Source: Elizabethkingia miricola | Lineage (GTDB): Bacteria > Bacteroidota > Bacteroidia > Flavobacteriales > Weeksellaceae | Length of the DNA: 64,000 bases | NCBI RefSeq assembly: GCF_001675285.1 | Contig: NZ_LSGQ01000031.1 | Coordinates: 1-64,000, forward strand | Direction of reading: 5' to 3' | In this document: positions 35,007 to 43,107 of the stretch, in pieces | Layout: each line of letters starts with the position of its first letter | Numbering within the stretch: position 1 is the stretch's first letter | Position numbers and translations under genes: made by a program | Notes under the pieces: generated by a model | The model's input: only the letters and a program-made list of their open reading frames with translations | Databases searched by the model: none | What the model was told of the DNA's origin: nothing

Positions 35007-37448
35007 ATGAAAATGATAAAGATGTTTTGGTGGTACTGTCTGATATTAGGCCTTGTAGTAATTCCAAGCAAACTATTCTCACAAACAACTCCCGAAACAG
35101 TTGTAAAAATAAAAGGTATTGTAGTCAACAGTGCAGATAATAAAACTCTTTCAGGTTCTGTTATTGTTTTAAAATCTGAAACCGGAAAAGTATTGCATAC
35201 CATTACCTCTTCTGCAGACGGCTCATTTTCTGCTTCGATTCCCAAACACTTGAAAATAAATATAAAAATCAGCTATTTAGGCTACAATGATTATAATTCT
35301 GAAGCTATAAATCTGGAAAATGAAGACCTTAATCTCGGCAGAATCTCTCTGGAAGAAAAGAGCAGCAACATTAAAGGAGTTGTAATTGCGGGAAACAGAA
35401 AGAAACCTCTCATACAAAACGGCAAGGACAAAATCGTCTACAATGCAGATTCTGATATCAGTAACAAATCGGGAAATGCGACTGATGTCCTTCGCAAAGC
35501 ACCAATGCTTACTGTAGGAGCCAACGGAGAACTGAAACTAAGGGGTAATTCTAATATCAAAGTACTGATTAACGGAATCCCTTCAGGGATTATGGCCAAA
35601 AACCTAAAAGAAGCACTGAAGATGATTCCGGCCAGTTCCATTGTTTCTGTGGAAGTGATTACAAATCCCTCAGCTAAATATGAAGCTGAAGGCGCTGGTG
35701 GTGTCATCAATATTATCACAAAGAAAAAATTAAAAGGCACCAGTGGTTCATTGGATTTATCCGGAGGAAACCTGGAACAATCCGGCAATCTTGCTTTAAA
35801 TATAGCAACGGGAAAATTTACTATTTCGGCTATGGGCAACTATAGCGAAGAGCGTGAGGAATCAACTGCTGAAACGAAACGTATATCTCTGTCTGGTCAG
35901 CAGCAAACAAGTCATCTTTTTCAGAGGAAAAATTCTGTTCAGACCGACAAAGGCGGTTCGGCGGGACTTACTATTAAATATCAGCCGGATTCCCTTCAGA
36001 CTATAGAAACCAGCTTCTCTTATTGGAAAGGATCCTGGCCACAAAAAGGAAACCTGTACAATCGCTATAACAATAACTCGGTTACAGATGAATACCTCCA
36101 GAAAATAAAACAATCCGGAAGATTCGATTACAAGGAATGGGTTTTAAACTACCAGAAAAAATTCCGCCGCGAAGGACAGGAACTGCAACTGGTAGCACAA
36201 ACATCCTACTCTGCTGAGTTCTCAGACTATCTGACCGAACAATATAAAATGGACGGCAAGCTGGCTTTCCGCGAAACCGGCCCCAACAGAGGGTCTGAGA
36301 AAGAATGGAGCATACAGGCCGATTACGCTCAGCCGTTAAATACTTCCGGAAAGATTCTGTTGGAGACCGGTGTCCGTTATTATAAAAACAGATCCCAAAG
36401 TTCGTATGAAGTTATTAACAGTCATATTCCCGTAGATCCTTCACGTTTAGGTAATATAAAGTATATACAGGATGTATTTTCAGCCTATATGACATTGAAT
36501 TTCGAAACGGATAACGATTGGACTTTCCGTCCCGGAATAAGACTGGAGAAGACATTTGTAAATGCTAATTTCCAGTCCGGTTCTCCTTTTAAAAGAAACT
36601 TTACAAATTGGATTCCAAATTTACTGATTGTAAAAAAGCTTAATGAAAACCATGAACTTAAATTCAATTATACAGAAAGGATACGCCGCCCGTGGATTAT
36701 GGATCTCAATCCGTATAGCAATGCCAGTGATCCGCTGAATATTACTTCCGGAAATCCTTATCTGGAGCCTGAACAAACCAGAAATATAGAACTTTCCCAT
36801 GTGTTTATAACTGCTAAGAAAGCCTCATTAACCAGTAGTGTATATTACAATTTCAACAAAAACTCTATTGAGCCGGTTACGGTGGTTAATAAGGAAGGAA
36901 TATCTTATACCACTCCCTCAAACATTGGAGAAAACAACCGTTTGGGAGCTAATATCAGTACGGTTTTTAGCCCTGTGAAAAAATGGACTGTAAATGCCAA
37001 TGCTGAAGTTTTTTACCTTCAGTTTCGCAGTAAATCTTTAGGACTGAACAATACCGGAACTTTTTTCACCACGAGTCTGAGTAATACCATAGCATTACCG
37101 GATAATTTAAACCTCAGCATATCGGGAGATTACGGAAATGGATTCATTACGCTGCAGGGGAAAAATTCTGCTAATTATTCTTACCGTTTTGCGATAAGCA
37201 AACAGCTTCTGGATAATAAAGCAAGCCTTACCCTTGCTATTATCAATCCATTCCAGAAAGCATTTAGAGAAAATGTCTATGCATTTGCACCCACTTTTCA
37301 GAGCACCAATATAAACAGATATTATAATAGAGCTGCAACGCTTACTTTCAGCTGGCAATTCGGAGGTCTAAAGCCTGCTCATGATAAAGAAAGCCGCTTT
37401 TCGGATGAAAGTAATGACAAACATATGAGAGGAAAAAAACTAAAATAA
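35007..37448 (+). CDS. TonB-type outer-membrane beta-barrel protein with CarbopepD-like N-terminus
   Basis: 813 residues from the ATG at 35007. It has a signal peptide (MKMIKMFWWYCLILGLVVIP), a carboxypeptidase-regulatory-like beta domain (about 30-110: KIKGIVVNSADNKTLSGSV), a plug (ATDVLRKAPMLTVGANGELK then GGVINIITKK) and a long C-terminal barrel with alternating aromatic strands, ending FSWQFGG. This is the family-2 outer-membrane barrel of Bacteroidota, lacking a classic TonB box I could name. It imports or displays something unknown. Divergent from the LytS/LytR genes, so probably their target. Confidence 0.88.
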   Translation: MKMIKMFWWYCLILGLVVIPSKLFSQTTPETVVKIKGIVVNSADNKTLSGSVIVLKSETGKVLHTITSSADGSFSASIPKHLKINIKISYLGYNDYNSEAINLENEDLNLGRISLEEKSSNIKGVVIAGNRKKPLIQNGKDKIVYNADSDISNKSGNATDVLRKAPMLTVGANGELKLRGNSNIKVLINGIPSGIMAKNLKEALKMIPASSIVSVEVITNPSAKYEAEGAGGVINIITKKKLKGTSGSLDLSGGNLEQSGNLALNIATGKFTISAMGNYSEEREESTAETKRISLSGQQQTSHLFQRKNSVQTDKGGSAGLTIKYQPDSLQTIETSFSYWKGSWPQKGNLYNRYNNNSVTDEYLQKIKQSGRFDYKEWVLNYQKKFRREGQELQLVAQTSYSAEFSDYLTEQYKMDGKLAFRETGPNRGSEKEWSIQADYAQPLNTSGKILLETGVRYYKNRSQSSYEVINSHIPVDPSRLGNIKYIQDVFSAYMTLNFETDNDWTFRPGIRLEKTFVNANFQSGSPFKRNFTNWIPNLLIVKKLNENHELKFNYTERIRRPWIMDLNPYSNASDPLNITSGNPYLEPEQTRNIELSHVFITAKKASLTSSVYYNFNKNSIEPVTVVNKEGISYTTPSNIGENNRLGANISTVFSPVKKWTVNANAEVFYLQFRSKSLGLNNTGTFFTTSLSNTIALPDNLNLSISGDYGNGFITLQGKNSANYSYRFAISKQLLDNKASLTLAIINPFQKAFRENVYAFAPTFQSTNINRYYNRAATLTFSWQFGGLKPAHDKESRFSDESNDKHMRGKKLK

Positions 37449-37553
37449 AACGGGCAAATTTCATCCTGTCAGAAAAGTACATATATATCATTTTTTCACT
37501 TCTTTAAAGAGGGTTTTGTTCCGTTAGTTGCAGATCTCCTGCTTTAAAGACAC

Positions 37554-37590
37554 AGATCCTGCAAACAGTCATTTGCAGGATCTTATTTGT
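37554..37590 (+). terminator. Terminator of the outer-membrane gene
   Basis: 12-bp perfect stem AGATCCTGCAAA / TTTGCAGGATCT with loop CAGTCA, followed by TATTTGT. Confidence 0.8.
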
Positions 37591-37703
37591 ATAAATAAAG
37601 CACTCTATTAGTTATTCTATCTATCTGAAATTATTTTTTTATGTTAAATCATATTAAAGGGAATTATATATACATTTACATATCACCAATTAAAAATGCA
37701 ATT

Positions 37704-37835
37704 ATGAAAAAATTAATTAAAAATGAGCTAAAAGAAATTAAAGCTGGAGATAATATCTGTCCACAAAAACAGATATATTGTAATGGAAGATGTATAATAC
37801 CTGAACATCTAATAGAACAAGAACATTGTAATTAA
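37704..37835 (+). CDS. Bacteriocin-like leader peptide, 43 aa
   Basis: 43 residues from the ATG at 37704. The leader MKKLIKNELKEIKAGD resembles the leader at 16860 (K-L-x-x-x-E-L-K-x-I/L), with KAGD in place of GGG. The core has four Cys (NICPQ, IYCNGRC, EHCN) and is small and polar. Its membership of the bacteriocin-like family is likely but less sure than for the first peptide. No export or modification genes are adjacent. Confidence 0.6.
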   Translation: MKKLIKNELKEIKAGDNICPQKQIYCNGRCIIPEHLIEQEHCN

Positions 37836-37868
37836 GAATCTGTTTAATTTTAATTCAAAAAAATATTA

Positions 37869-37990
37869 GGCTTCGACAGGCTCAGCCTGACATTTATAAA
37901 AAGAAGGTATTTGAGACAAGCAATGTAACTCTCAGTTAAGTCTGTAGTGAGCTTAGTCTATGGTGAGCCTGACGAACCAAACTATCGAAG
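37869..37990. repeat. REP-like element with inverted CTTCGACAGGCTCAGCCTGA half
   Basis: Left half GGCTTCGACAGGCTCAGC... (37869-37892) and an inverted, imperfect right half with GAGCCTGACGAACC and ATCGAAG (37963-37990). The GACAGGCTCAG core resembles dispersed palindromic repeats I recall from Flavobacteriia genomes. Non-coding, intergenic. Confidence 0.5.
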
Positions 37991-38035
37991 AGTATTAACT
38001 ATAAAATTTAAAGTACTTATACAAGACACACAACA

Positions 38036-38063
38036 AAAAAGGCTTAAACAATGTTTAAGCCTT
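38036..38063 (-). terminator. Terminator of the YceI gene, same hairpin as the tRNA-Leu scar
   Basis: AAAAGGCTTAAAC / GTTTAAGCCTTTT with loop AAT, the same hairpin as at 2357 although the neighbourhood is unrelated. It lies 32 bases past the YceI stop with an A run giving T on the minus strand. Confidence 0.85.
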
Positions 38064-38094
38064 TTCTGGTATATAAAATTTTAAATATAATCGC

Positions 38095-38766
38095 TTATTT
38101 TTTAGCTTTTACATCAATTGCAATTTCGATGTCTTTACTGATCATCCATTCAGCCGGATCAGATTCAGTCGTACCGAATTTAATACCCCAGTCTGTTCTG
38201 TTTACAGTGAACTTAGCCTGAATAGCCGCTGCATCTGCAGTAACATCTACTTTAGCCGGGAATGTAACATTCATTGTTTTTCCAAGTAAAGTAAGATTTC
38301 CGCTTATTGTTTTATTAGCTCCTGCAACAGCATCTTTTGGAGTTTCTTTCAAATCTGCTACGCTTGTAATTTTGAAATCAGAAACAGGGTTTTTCTCTAC
38401 ATTAAAGAAGTCAGGATTCTTCAAGTGAGCTTCAAGTTCTGCAGGTTTTTTGTCTGCTTCTGTTACTGAAGCCGGATCTACTTTAATAGAAGTCATATCA
38501 ATAATAAAGTTACCCGCTGCTACCTGTCCACCTTCAATGCTCAGGTCTCCTGATTTTACATTAAGAGTTCCCCAACGAGGTGCAAATCCGCCTTTGTGGA
38601 AAGCTTTCCAGTTTACTACAGAAGCTACTGTATCTACAGCTAACTTTTCTCCTTTGCTTTCTGCAACCGACTGCTCTGTAGCTACTGATGTATCTGTTTT
38701 TGCTTTGTTACACGATGCCGCAAGCAATCCTACTGCTACTAATGCTAATACACTAATTTTTTTCAT
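38095..38766 (-). CDS. YceI-family lipoprotein
   Basis: 223 residues from the ATG at 38766. Lipoprotein signal MKKISVLALVAVGLLAASC with lipobox. The YceI beta-barrel (about 45-223) shows VNWKAFHKGGFAPRWGTL, HLKNPDFFNVEKNP and FTVNRTDWGIKF. Family knowledge: YceI barrels bind isoprenoid-like lipids such as polyprenyl quinones in the periplasm. TATTTTTG at 38806-38813 (minus strand) is a -7 box just upstream. Confidence 0.92.
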   Translation of the reverse strand: MKKISVLALVAVGLLAASCNKAKTDTSVATEQSVAESKGEKLAVDTVASVVNWKAFHKGGFAPRWGTLNVKSGDLSIEGGQVAAGNFIIDMTSIKVDPASVTEADKKPAELEAHLKNPDFFNVEKNPVSDFKITSVADLKETPKDAVAGANKTISGNLTLLGKTMNVTFPAKVDVTADAAAIQAKFTVNRTDWGIKFGTTESDPAEWMISKDIEIAIDVKAKK

Positions 38767-39123
38767 ATTATTATATTGTTTATAAATTCTGTTGTTTTTC
38801 GGAGACAAAAATAGAAAAACCAGATTACCATCTCCTTAACATACATCAAGAAATACTGTTTTCTGTTTTTTTAATCTTATTTATTATTGAGTTTTTGATG
38901 CTGTAATACCGGATAAATAAAAGACCGGGATAATGTTATCTAATAAAAGCACCCCTAAACATTAACAAAATATATTTAGTAGTGTATGATTATAATTTTT
39001 AATTTTAATCTGTAAACTATTATAATCTGACAACCTGAACGATGTGCAATTTATAGCTATTAACTCACCATAATTTCACTATTTTGGTATTTATTTTGTT
39101 TGCACCGATACACATTTATCTTT
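38767..39123. other. Divergent promoter region, YceI and bestrophin genes
   Basis: About 350 AT-rich bases with no gene. It holds the minus-strand -7 box TATTTTTG (38806-38813) for the YceI gene. No clear plus-strand -7 box stands out. Confidence 0.5.
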
Positions 39124-40152
39124 ATGATCACAACCAAATACATTAATTATAAACAAATCCTTAACCTCTCGGGGCTCCATGTTATTATACTTACAGTATG
39201 GTGTACTCTTGTGGCAGCTCTTTTTTACTTTTTTAAATGGCAATGGATGGTTATTCCATGGGTACCTGTAGCACTTATTGGTACTGCCGAGGCGTTCTAT
39301 GTAGGCTTTAAAAACAACCAGGCCTATGACAGATTATGGGAGGCAAGAAAAATATGGGGTGGCATTGTCAACTCCAGCCGTTCCTTTACTTCCATGCTTT
39401 ATGCTTTTAATACTGCAGACGAAAGCGATCTGGAATTGGAGAAAAAAAGAAAAAAATTAGCCTACCGCCATATTGCATGGTTGTATACTTTCCGTGAGCA
39501 GCTTTTGGTTCCTACCGAATGGGAACACATCAGTATTGAGAAACACGGGGTGAATGTAGACCAAAGGCGTAACAGGATTATTAAGGCCGGATTCCCGGAT
39601 TATGGAAGAACACCTATTTTCTTAAACAAATATCTTTCTGAAGAAGAAGTAGCATTGCAATCGGAGTATAAGAACTTTGCCACTTACCTGATATCACAAC
39701 AGGCTAAAGAAGTGAATGAATTAAAAAACAGTAAGGACATCTCAGATTTCAATCAAATGCAGCTTCAGGAATGTCTGAATTTGTTTTACGATTATCAGGG
39801 CCAGGCCGAAAGAATTAAAAAGTTCCCTTCACCAAGACAGTTTGCCAGTACAGCTTTTATATTCAATGTCATTTTTATGATGCTGTTGCCTTTAGGGCTT
39901 GTGAATGAATTTGCCAAATTAGGAAACTGGGGAATACTACTTAGCATTCCATTCTGTGTTATTATCGGCTGGATTTATATCGTAATGGAACTAGTAGGTG
40001 ATTATTCAGAAAACCCTTTTGCCGGGTTAATGTTCGATATTCCAATGCTGTCCATTTGCAGAACCATTGAAATAGATATGCTCCAGATGATTGGTGAAAA
40101 TAAAGACGATCTGCCGGAAGGTATAACCTCTAAGCATGGCGTTTTGGTATAG
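39124..40152 (+). CDS. Bestrophin-like anion channel protein
   Basis: 342 residues from the ATG at 39124. Four membrane segments (two at about 22-70 and two at about 240-295). The bestrophin/RFP-TM signatures are ALIGTAEAFYVGFKNNQAYDRLWEARKIWGGIVNSSR in the N-terminal half and ENPFAGLMFDIPMLSICRTIEIDM at the end. Family knowledge: bacterial homologues form pentameric cation or chloride channels in the inner membrane. Monocistronic and convergent with 40213. Confidence 0.9.
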   Translation: MITTKYINYKQILNLSGLHVIILTVWCTLVAALFYFFKWQWMVIPWVPVALIGTAEAFYVGFKNNQAYDRLWEARKIWGGIVNSSRSFTSMLYAFNTADESDLELEKKRKKLAYRHIAWLYTFREQLLVPTEWEHISIEKHGVNVDQRRNRIIKAGFPDYGRTPIFLNKYLSEEEVALQSEYKNFATYLISQQAKEVNELKNSKDISDFNQMQLQECLNLFYDYQGQAERIKKFPSPRQFASTAFIFNVIFMMLLPLGLVNEFAKLGNWGILLSIPFCVIIGWIYIVMELVGDYSENPFAGLMFDIPMLSICRTIEIDMLQMIGENKDDLPEGITSKHGVLV

Positions 40153-40184
40153 TCTGCAATAAACTTTAAACATGATATGTAAAT

Positions 40185-40206
40185 AAAGCCCTCGTTTGAG
40201 GGCTTT
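40185..40206. terminator. Bidirectional terminator
   Basis: 9-bp perfect stem AAAGCCCTC / GAGGGCTTT, loop GTTT, between convergent genes. Confidence 0.85.
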
Positions 40207-40212
40207 ATCAAT

Positions 40213-40614
40213 TTATTGAAGAATAGATCGGATCCATTCTTCAATAAGATGCAGCCACAATGCTTTATCCTCCTCTAAAAGGAAAACAGCAGATGCTTTT
40301 CTCTGATTACTTATATCTCCGGTAATTTGTATTTCTTCATACGTTGCTAAACCGTGTTTATCAGAATACTGAATATCTACATTTTCCAGTGCAACACTGC
40401 GCGATGGAAATTTACCATACACTGTCGGCAGCCAATCGGAAAACATATCAAACGATACAGCATCGCCATCACCATTAATCATTCTGAAATCTGGCGAAAA
40501 CCCAGAGAGAATCTTATGGTATAAAGTTTTCTGATCATCTTCTCCCCTGAACCATTTTTCGATATTTTCGCAGAATCCACTCAGCTCTGCAACGATTTTT
40601 TCTTTGTTGTCCAT
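40213..40614 (-). CDS. SnoaL/NTF2-like (DUF4440-type) protein
   Basis: 133 residues, one alpha+beta cone domain: an N-terminal helix (MDNKEKIVAELSGFCENIEKWFRG) and strands with FRMINGDGDAVSFDMF, then ATYEEIQITG and a final strand KALWLHLIEEW. NTF2-like folds often bind or turn over small molecules, but no catalytic residues are obvious. It follows the MFS gene by 13 bases, so it is the second gene of that operon. Confidence 0.75.
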   Translation of the reverse strand: MDNKEKIVAELSGFCENIEKWFRGEDDQKTLYHKILSGFSPDFRMINGDGDAVSFDMFSDWLPTVYGKFPSRSVALENVDIQYSDKHGLATYEEIQITGDISNQRKASAVFLLEEDKALWLHLIEEWIRSILQ

Positions 40615-40627
40615 TTTGTTATAATAT

Positions 40628-42016
40628 TTAGTCGTTATTGTTTATGATATATTTTGTCAGCCTGGTGTTAATATAGACCCCGGTAATCTGAAATAAGGCA
40701 ATCATTAAAATAGCCAGTGCAAAAGCCTTTGGAAAACTTAAAACATCTATTGTACTAAAAAATACAGTTCCGATAATGGCACCGCCTGTTACACCTCCAA
40801 CCTGCATGCTGATGCTAACTAATGCAGATGCCTGCCCTGCCCGGTCTTTACTAACCAGTGCAATAGCGGTACGCATCATAACCGGCATAATCACGCCATG
40901 ACCGAGCCCTGCCAGAAATAATGTAATATTGGTTACTGGAGAAGGTTTCTGCCATAGGTAAAAGAGTATCGAACTCGTTGAAAAACCTATTATAAGTAAT
41001 CCCAAACCTATATAAATTAAAGTATTGACAGGAAATTTTACTCTTTGAGAAATTAAAGGACCAAGGAAAAATGCCAATCCATAAGGAACAATAGCTAGTC
41101 CTGTATTCATTGGTGAGTAATGCAGGTATTGCTGTAAATAATAAGGATAGCAAATAAACAACCCCGCTGTAAAATTGTAGAAAAATATAACAGGCAGGCT
41201 TAATGAAAACCGCTTATCCAGTAATAAGGTGGGGTCTATAAGAACAGGTCTGTTTTGCCGATATAGTTTCACTTCATATCTGAAGAAAACAATTGCAAGA
41301 ACCAGCCCTGTTATCATAATAACAAATATCCACCATGCCCAATGGTATTCCCGTCCGAAAATAAGCGAACAGATAAAGAGTAACAATGCAAGAATGAGCA
41401 GCAATGCTCCTTTATAATCAATACTGGATAATTTTAGATCTTTATTATTATCCATTGTAAAATGAATACCTGCAATGCAAACAATGGTAACCGGAACATT
41501 TACCAGAAACACCATTTCCCATGAGAAACCTGCGCAATCCAGATTAAGCAAAAGCCCACCTAATAACTGGCCTGCTACTGAAGCCAGACCAAATACTGAA
41601 CTAAAAATACTTACCGCCTTTGGCTGCTCGGTACTACTGAACAATACCCGAACAGAAGCCAGTACTTGCGGAGCCAAAAGAGAAGCTCCAATCCCCTGAA
41701 AAAGTCTGGCAGCAATAAGCATAGAAATATCAGGCGAAAAGGCACAGGCTATAGAGGAAAACAGGAAAATGTACAATCCAAAGCTAAATACTCTCTTTCT
41801 TCCGTAGATATCCCCCAACCTTCCGCCACACACGACCAATGCAGCATAAGTCAGTCCGTAGATCGCTACCACCAATTGCAATTGCTGATCTGTTGCTTTA
41901 AAAGCCTTTTGTATAGCCGGTAAGGCCATATTAACAATAAAATAATCCAATGGCGATAAAAAAGCTCCTGCAACCAGAAAGCCCAGTGCCTGCCATCTTT
42001 TTGAATAAGCATTCAT
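40628..42016 (-). CDS. MFS drug/multidrug exporter, DHA2 type
   Basis: 462 residues with 14 predicted membrane segments, matching the EmrB/QacA group. Motif A GGRLGDIYGRKRVF follows TM2. TM5-region glycine-rich motifs (GASLLAPQVLASVRV, GLASVAGQLLGGLL) are of the exporter type. Start is only about four bases after the -7 box-predicted transcription start (TATTTTTG, minus, 42027-42034), so the mRNA would be almost leaderless. Divergent from an AraC gene that probably controls it. Confidence 0.9.
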   Translation of the reverse strand: MNAYSKRWQALGFLVAGAFLSPLDYFIVNMALPAIQKAFKATDQQLQLVVAIYGLTYAALVVCGGRLGDIYGRKRVFSFGLYIFLFSSIACAFSPDISMLIAARLFQGIGASLLAPQVLASVRVLFSSTEQPKAVSIFSSVFGLASVAGQLLGGLLLNLDCAGFSWEMVFLVNVPVTIVCIAGIHFTMDNNKDLKLSSIDYKGALLLILALLLFICSLIFGREYHWAWWIFVIMITGLVLAIVFFRYEVKLYRQNRPVLIDPTLLLDKRFSLSLPVIFFYNFTAGLFICYPYYLQQYLHYSPMNTGLAIVPYGLAFFLGPLISQRVKFPVNTLIYIGLGLLIIGFSTSSILFYLWQKPSPVTNITLFLAGLGHGVIMPVMMRTAIALVSKDRAGQASALVSISMQVGGVTGGAIIGTVFFSTIDVLSFPKAFALAILMIALFQITGVYINTRLTKYIINNND

Positions 42017-42059
42017 TTTTTTAATGCAAAAATACCCGCTTTTAATACGGTTAAAATTG

Positions 42060-42067
42060 TACTTTTG
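42060..42067 (+). promoter_or_regulatory. -7 box of the AraC regulator gene
   Basis: TACTTTTG, full TAnnTTTG match, back to back with the MFS -7 box at 42027-42034. Confidence 0.55.
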
Positions 42068-42089
42068 AAGGAATATATAGTGCCCGGAT

Positions 42090-42935
42090 ATGAAAAACCT
42101 GCATATTGAAAATATTACAGTAAAAGAATTAAAGCTGGCTCATGAATCCATTCAGTTCCGAACGCAGGCTTTTCTTAGCCTCGTTTATATTGTGAAAGGT
42201 GAAGGAGAACTCTCTTATGAGGACCATAAGATAAATTTTGCAAAGGGAAAACTCATTATAATTCCTCAGTATCAGGTTTATCATTTCAGAAGTGCAGATG
42301 CACAACTAATAGCCATTCAGTGTCCCGTTGAGTTTATCGACAAAATACGTCTCGAAGCTGACCGTATAGAAAGTTGTGAGAACCTATATAAGCTACAATA
42401 TATTAGCAATAACCATCACTCGCGTGCAGGATGTGTATTCCGAAATAAAAATGATGAGTCTTTTGCGGAAACCCTTATTCTCCAGATAGCCCGGGAGTAC
42501 AGAAACAAAACAGAGGACTATCTCATTATCAGAAACAGTATTTCTATTTTACTGAATCTTATTACCCGCAATATTATTAAAAGCGAAACGTCTGATATAG
42601 AAAAAAACCGGAAAGCATTTTCTATTATGAAAATCATTACCTATATCCAACAGTATATAAAGGACAAAGAAAAACTGCGTATTCCGATAATCGCTGAACA
42701 TTTCCGAATTTCCGAGAATTATTTCGGCGAGTATTTCAAACAGCAGACAGGTATCTCTTATCAGGACTATTTATTGGATTATCGCTTGAAGCTTGTAGAA
42801 AACTATCTGCGCCATAGCAGTATCCGTCTGAGCGAAATTGCTTATGAATTACAATTCAGTGACGAAAGCCATCTTTCAAAACTTTTTAAAAAGCACAGAG
42901 GTGTAACCCCCGGAGAATACAGGAAACAGAAATAA
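42090..42935 (+). CDS. AraC-family regulator, divergent from MFS gene
   Basis: 281 residues: N-terminal cupin-like sensor (about 15-95), helical linker and a C-terminal AraC domain with LRIPIIAEHFRISENYFGEYFKQQTGISYQDYLLDYR and LSEIAYELQFSDESHLSKLFKKHRGVTPGEYRK. The back-to-back arrangement with the MFS operon predicts activation of the exporter by a small molecule, perhaps the exported one. Confidence 0.9.
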   Translation: MKNLHIENITVKELKLAHESIQFRTQAFLSLVYIVKGEGELSYEDHKINFAKGKLIIIPQYQVYHFRSADAQLIAIQCPVEFIDKIRLEADRIESCENLYKLQYISNNHHSRAGCVFRNKNDESFAETLILQIAREYRNKTEDYLIIRNSISILLNLITRNIIKSETSDIEKNRKAFSIMKIITYIQQYIKDKEKLRIPIIAEHFRISENYFGEYFKQQTGISYQDYLLDYRLKLVENYLRHSSIRLSEIAYELQFSDESHLSKLFKKHRGVTPGEYRKQK

Positions 42936-42956
42936 AGAATAATACCTAAATCAAAA

Positions 42957-42985
42957 ATCGGGTAATCCTTATAGGACTACCCGAT
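42957..42985 (+). terminator. Hairpin after the AraC gene
   Basis: ATCGGGTA...TACCCGAT, 8-bp outer stem with an inner TCC/GGA. Between convergent genes. Confidence 0.65.
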
Positions 42986-43107
42986 AAAACTTGTTAACAA
43001 ACAAAGAATGATGATAATATTGTCGTTTATCGGCTATGCCGGAAATCAGTTAACAGTTTTACAAACAAATGAATGATGATTTTTTAGTCAATACTTTAAT
43101 TATTCGT

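Noticed and set aside
35438-35839. 133-codon frame antisense to the outer-membrane barrel gene
   Set aside because: The plus-strand barrel gene is certain; the antisense frame is a by-product of its codon use.
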